Assembly (NCBI GenBank): GCA_946699065.1 | Contig: CAMPDV010000040.1 | Coordinates: 1-64,000, forward strand | Length of the DNA stretch: 64,000 nt | Direction of reading: 5' to 3' | Origin: Loxodes magnus | Lineage: Eukaryota > Ciliophora > Karyorelictea > Loxodida > Loxodidae | Shown: positions 58,801 through 64,000 of the stretch, one piece after another | Layout: every line of letters begins with the position of its first letter | Numbering within the stretch: the stretch's first letter is position 1 | Position numbers and translations under genes: made by a program | The notes under the pieces: generated by a model | What the model was told of the DNA's origin: nothing | The model's input: the letters and a program-made list of their open reading frames with translations, nothing else | Database searches by the model: none

Positions 58801-59346
58801 GAGCTATTAAATTGTAGATAGTTTAATGAAGGTTAAAGAAATAAAGATTTACTGAAGATTAGTAATCAAAGAAATAGTTTGATTATCTTTAAATACTTAA
58901 TCAAATATCTCAAATAAAAACACTTCATTCTTACACAAATTCTCTTACTCAGCTTTAAACATTACTAGCAAAGAAGCAATTCAATCTTTCAGCAAGAGAG
59001 AGAAACGAATTTATAACAGCTTGAAAAATACTGGGTTTATCATATTAAGATTCTATGATGTGTCTATTTATAATTAAATAAGATTCATTAATATAATCGT
59101 TAAAAAATGCAAGCTAAATTTAAATGGATACAAATGTAATAGAAAGAGATTAATGCTTAGCCTGATCTTTTAAAAATAAAGCAAAGTTATGGAAATCTGA
59201 CTGACATTATACTTAATGAGAATATCCTTAATTTAATAGCTTCTTTTCTCTTTACATTATGCTAGCCTTTTCTATTTTAGTTTTGATATAAAAACTTTAC
59301 TTTCTTTAAATTTAAATGCTCGTAGCATCGTATTTCAGTAATTAAA
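55808..59346. other. 3.5-kb region without a recognised gene
   Basis: AT-rich with frequent TAGC/AGCT words. The last kilobase (about 58.2-59.3 kb) is open in more than one plus frame and reads as protein-like sequence, but no domain is recognised and the frames are equally good, so chance openness is likely. No tRNA or other RNA seen. Confidence 0.4.
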
Positions 59347-61977
59347 ATGGAGTATAGAAGAATGGGATTATAGCAGAGATTAGATCAAGAAAGCGTTAAA
59401 TTTCTTTAGATATCCAAGGTTCTAATGAATGCTAATACTAATGATAAAAGTTAGTAGTTCTTGCAGTAGAATCCTGATAAATAATAGAGTATGCCTGATG
59501 GCTAGTTTCAAAGGAGAAAATTATAGGATTTAAAGTTAACAATTAATGCATCTAAGATATAATAAGCTAGAAAAAATCTGACAAAATATGCAGAATAGGA
59601 TGATACCGAATTATAAATCAAATCACATTCTGCGTTAATAAAACAAGAAGAAGAATATAGCTCTTTATGCATTAGTCCTTATCTTCCTAAACGGTAAATC
59701 ATTGGTAATGTACGGAACCCTTTGCAAAAGTCTGAAGCAATATAGAATAAAAATATCTCAACTTAGCAAAGTTAAAACTACCATAAGCATTAGTCCTTTC
59801 TTATTCTATCTTAGTCTAATTTAGAAAAAAAGAAGAAGATTATTTAAAAAGCCAAATGTAATAGTCTACTACTTTAACTTTAACCAACTCAAAGTCTATT
59901 GAACATGAAAGAAGAGCAGTAAGACTAAGAATTCTAAAGCCTAGATGCAGAGAAATAAAGTATACTAAAAATATTATGTTCAAAGGAAAAAAATAACAAA
60001 TAAAAAACTTCCAATACTCTAAATAAATCCTTCAGATTAAAAAATAAACATCTCTAAATTCCGAGAACTAATCAAAACTAAACTACTATAGAGTCAGAAG
60101 TTAGTGAAACGGTTAATCAGAAAAATGAATATTCGAATGAGAATCCACGAAATCAAAATAAAAGCTTTTCAGAAATTCAATGAAATTCATCGATTAAAAA
60201 TTAGCTTAACAATGAGTTTAATTCTTCTCATACAACGACCAATTTAAATAAGATTCGAAAGAATTAAATGAGGTCAATTAATCTGTAAAAAATATAAAAA
60301 TAAACCAAAATACTGGATTTAACATTATAAAACAATTAGCATTAAAAAGAAATTAAGTTTAATAAATAAAAAGAGCGAAAATAGACTAACTTTCATTAAA
60401 GTGAGTTTAAAAGAAAATAATAGGCTTAAAGTTTTACTAATCACGGTGAAAACTCACATGAGCAAAATTAAGACCAGTTAAAGGAGAAAGAAGATGATTA
60501 TGAAATTTCTCCTACAAAATAAGAAAATAGAGGACATTATATTAAAAGAAAATTCAAGAAGAACTCCATAAACCTAAGTAACATACCTGCGATTTAAAGA
60601 GAAGTATTACTTACACCTATTTTCGCTACTTAGCAAAGTAATAGTTCAAACTTTGACGAATTTCAAATTACGTAATAAAGCTTGGCATGTATGACGCAAT
60701 CAACTGACTTAGTAAGCTCATATTTAACCTAGGATAGTTTTACAAAACAATCTCAAGAATTTCAAAGAAGTTCTTAAACTTATGGCTACCTAGAGTCTTT
60801 AGCTGACTAGTAGTAATAGAACGTGAATAAATCAGTTGAATAAAAGGAGAAATAGTAATTAAAAAGAAGATTTGAATTGCATGATGTTTTAATACATAAG
60901 GTTGAGATATTAAGCTTAAATAAGAAACTATAGGATGTTATTATCTTATGTAATGGAAGTTAAGCATAAATTGCAAAAGCTTATTAAATAGCTTCTAAAT
61001 AAATCCTGAAATGGATTAATAAATGTGCCAAGTATCAAATAAACGAGATATTATTCTCAGAAATTTTGAACTTTAAACTACTTATAAAAAATAAAGTTTA
61101 ACCTCAGTAAAACGAGAAAGTTATATCATTAGACTAATAAACTAAGTTATAGCAATAGCAATATACCTTTTTATGCAGAACTATGGATTATTTCATCAAA
61201 GATTTAAGAAAAGGAATTAAAAAAATTCCTTTAGAGAGTTTGTATTTCATTTAGAATGTTTTACTGAAAGGAAATATGCAAGTTAATTGTAACTTTATAA
61301 CTCAATACGAAAAATGCAGAATATAAAGCTAGCCATTTTAGCCACTGAATAAGTAATAATTTCTAATTGTTTAGACAATAATAAAGCATGCTTATAATAT
61401 TCTTTATTATAACCAAACAATTCGTATAGAATGTTTGCTTGAAACCTTCTGCTAATTTAATAAGTAAAGAAAACGCTAATCTTAAAAATTTAATGGTTTT
61501 TGGAAGTGCTATTTAATATATTGTTCTATTCTGCTTTCTATTCGTTGGAAGGAAGAATAGTGAATAAAAGATAATTTTAAATGATTTTCTCTAAGAAAAT
61601 TACATTCAAAACTTCACTGTAAGTTCATCACTCTTTAGAACAACAACGATGAAGTTTCTTAAGACTTATATTCTCCTAGTCAATTTTATCTTTTCACTCA
61701 TAACCGCGAAGAATTTGAGAGTCTCATGAAGCAAACTGAAAAGCTATCAATTAAAATAATAAAGCTAAGCGAAAGTATCCAGCTTGATTAATTTAGCATT
61801 CAAGATGTAGAAAGTTTACATGTTAGTTAAAAAGATCTCTAATGCAACTAAAAACTTATCTCTTATACTAATCTTGTTAATATCAAAACACCTCATTCTC
61901 TAAATATTATCTATTTTACTATTTTAGATCTTAACCTCATAGTTTAATAGTCGCTTTACTAATCTATTTGTTCCTGA
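59347..61977 (+). CDS. Large Gln/Asn/Lys-rich protein, function unknown
   Basis: 876 codons from MEYRRMGLQQRLDQESVKFL to the first clearly 3' TGA. Only three in-frame TGA occur before that, against more than a dozen expected by chance at this base composition, so the frame is very probably coding. Residues 1-480 are low-complexity and polar (Gln, Asn, Ser, Lys). A coiled-coil-like region follows (FELHDVLIHKVEILSLNKKL). From about residue 600 it is more globular (RTMDYFIKDLRKGIKKIPLE, IIKHAYNILYYNQTIRIECL, FWKCYLIYCSILLSIRWKEE). The true stop could be earlier: TGA codons near 61,558 and 61,582 sit in Trp-like positions but cannot be excluded as stops. No family recognised. Confidence 0.65.
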
Positions 61978-63346
61978 ATATATAATTCTTCATTCTATAT
62001 TAAATAACTCTAAAAACCTTTAAAATTTTCCTTTATTTGGATGTATTTTTACTATAATTTCAAAAATATAAAAGTTCATAAATGTTTAAAATACAATACA
62101 TTATGAGCCTTATAATAATCTTTTATTCCTTAGTTTAACCGAATATACTAATTAGGACAAGCAAACATTTTAACTATCATTCACCTTTAATTGGTGATAT
62201 ATACCAGACATTTATTCACAAATAAATGTAATATATATCTGATATTTTGCTTCTAAATAATAACTATATTATATTCAATTACGCTTATTGATATTTATAT
62301 AATGAATAAGTAGCAAAAAATGTTGTCTATTCAAATTTGATGGACTAAAGTGCTAATATAGGTAATTACCTTGCATATATAAATTATACTATTAATATTT
62401 GAACCAAATGGTTAGATTTAACTTCTTATTACCTATCTAAACTTCTATAAAGGACTTTTTGCTATTAGATCCTTTTGATTTTTGACTCTTTATAATAATA
62501 ATTTTTACATTTTAAGTTGGTTTGAATTTTTATTCACTTTGAGAGATAAGGAGATTACATGACTTTAATATAGCAAAGATAGTATTCCAAATATTAGCCT
62601 AGGACTAAAGGAGAAAATCTTATATAAGTAACTTTAATCTATCATGTTCTAAAATTTTAATAAAGATAGAAATCAGAAGTTAATATAGTTACTAATTTCC
62701 CAGTTAAATATCAGTAATTTCTTACTAATTTATTACTATAGAGGTAGTTTAAGAGATATAAGATATAGCAATATATTATTAGGAGCTTTAATATATTTTA
62801 CTTTCCTTCTTCTAACCTTTTACTGAGTACTTTAATTAAAAGATGCATACTTCCATTCATTTTAAGATAGCTTTCTTAGCCATTTTCTTTGTTCTTTATT
62901 TAAAATTCTTAAAAGCACAATTTCTTAAGATACTATCCTGATAGTAATTTAAGGAATGAGATAATAATTTGCTCTTCTAAAGCTAATTTAAAATTTAAAT
63001 TTACATCAATATTTAGTTATAACAATAAATGCCAATGAGATTACTCATAAATATAGTGTCTCTTAAATTGTTTAATTAGGTATTTTTTCTATCTAGGTAC
63101 ATGGAATTAAGCAAGCTCTTAATTTAATTATTTTCCCTTTCTTGTAGTTTATTTAAAGTGTTTAATGTTTAATTTCATTGAGAAGAAAAATAATTCCTTT
63201 ATAGCTGGCCTTTTCATATATTTACTTGAGATTATTTAGGCTATTAAGGATAAAAATTGTAAATTAAGAGTTAAGGAATGGAGATAAGAAGCTTAATGGG
63301 TTTAAAGACTTAGCATATAATTAAAATAACTTCATAAAATTAATGA
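61978..63346. other. Intergenic region between convergent genes
   Basis: T-rich and A-rich spacer of 1.4 kb with no recognised gene. Confidence 0.5.
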
Positions 63347-64000
63347 TCATTGTCTCTTTGCAGCCTCTCCTAGCTTCTTTAGTTCGTTTAGAATTTTTTT
63401 AATTTCATTACAAAGCTCATTGCTAATGGCGCTACAAATGAAAAAATCTTACTTTATGACATTTTCGCTAATTGACTTTATCTGAGTATTTTAGAAATGC
63501 TAGCTATAAGATTAGTTGGATTAGTGTAAGTTCGAAATTTCCATTTGAATAGGCTGCAAGTTATCATTTGTCTTCTAGTAAGCTTTATAATTAAACTCTA
63601 TAAATTCCTTCTATCTAAATGTAGTCATAATTAGGAGCAAGGGCTCTTATCCTATGAAGAACTGCTAATTACTCTACTGAAATTTCTAAAAATTGTTATA
63701 GATTCAAAGATCCTTGAAACTGGGAAACGCTGGCATCATTTGTTTGGCAATAATCAATCCAATAATTTTAAACTCCTTACCACATTGCTAAAGCAAAGCT
63801 TCGTCAAATTATAAGCTGTTTAAGCAAAACGAACTTTATATGGAAATATGGATGTTCTCCTAAAAATTTTATCCTTAATCTTGCATTTGCTGCTCTATAT
63901 GCTCGTAAACTGAACCTAGCAGCACACCGTAGAAATTCTGCTGAGAAGTCGATAATTTAGCAAAAATTCTGCTAATTACAGGGCCTTTTATATATATCTT
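63347..64000 (-). CDS. MPN-like domain protein, possibly Abraxas-type (5' end outside window)
   Basis: 217 codons of the C-terminal part, entering at the right window edge and ending at TGA (63,349-63,347). The visible start KGPVISRIFAKLSTSQQNFY then GVLLGSVYEHIEQ resembles the first strand and helix of an MPN fold. ISIQSSFCLNSLQFDEALLQ, then GKEFKIIGLIIAKQMMPAFP and IGQEPLLLIMTTFRQKEF follow, as in catalytically dead MPN proteins such as Abraxas. No His-x-His zinc-binding motif is visible. The C-terminal 60 residues are a coiled coil (NELCNEIKKILNELKKLGEA), which Abraxas proteins also have. Abraxas scaffolds the BRCC36 deubiquitinase in BRCA1-A/BRISC complexes. The fit is suggestive only; an eIF3f/h- or CSN6-like MPN protein is an alternative. 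Confidence 0.45.

Noticed and set aside
58200-59346. Protein-like open frames upstream of the large Gln/Asn-rich gene
   Set aside because: Two different frames look equally plausible, TGA is not depleted and no domain is present; expected by chance when only TGA can stop.

Overview
The window looks like nuclear DNA of a ciliate with a reassigned genetic code. It is very AT-rich. Conserved proteins are readable only if TAA and TAG mean glutamine and in-frame TGA means tryptophan, while the same genes end at TGA. Examples of TGA at invariant tryptophans are the W before the HVD of a PLP decarboxylase, the W of a WD repeat, the NWRPISL motif of a reverse transcriptase and the ETW of its endonuclease. 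This ambiguous use of TGA is the code described for karyorelictean ciliates (Loxodes relatives). The organism assignment is inference; a Condylostoma-like heterotrich is the main alternative. Several genes are also interrupted by 15-20 base GTAA...AG introns, which restore reading frame exactly where homology requires it.

Region 1 (1 to about 27.4 kb) is repeat and retroelement territory. It holds gag-like open frames, two with a CCHC zinc knuckle, and a frameshifted copy of a ciliate two-helix membrane protein (5.3-7.5 kb). It also holds a decayed 3' piece of a LINE retrotransposon (8.3-9.0 kb) and a nearly intact LINE on the minus strand (about 14.7-20.7 kb) with ORF1 and a 1225-residue ORF2. 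ORF2 carries an APE-type endonuclease, a reverse transcriptase and a C-terminal zinc motif. The LINE is flanked on both sides by enormous (ATT)n tracts, 3.4 kb on its 3' side and 6.7 kb on its 5' side; they account for about 10 kb of the window.

Region 2 (about 29.9-64 kb) is ordinary gene-bearing DNA with no recognised transposon. In order it encodes an intact paralogue of the membrane protein, a glutamate/cysteine-sulfinate decarboxylase-like enzyme, a coiled-coil/EF-hand-like protein and a START-domain protein. Next come TXNDC9 (minus strand), the GATOR2 subunit WDR59 with three tiny introns, a VTI1-type SNARE with one tiny intron and a multispanning membrane protein. The last group is a CFAP97-family protein with a GST-like C-terminal domain, a RING protein ending in a CaaX-like box, a large Gln/Asn-rich protein, and the 3' part of an MPN-like (possibly Abraxas-type) gene on the minus strand. 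The genes are functionally unrelated housekeeping, signalling, trafficking and ciliary genes; I see no operon or defence system. With only TGA as a possible stop, almost any AT-rich stretch is open and looks protein-like. Unrecognised frames are therefore scored low unless TGA is clearly depleted or a homologous copy supports them.
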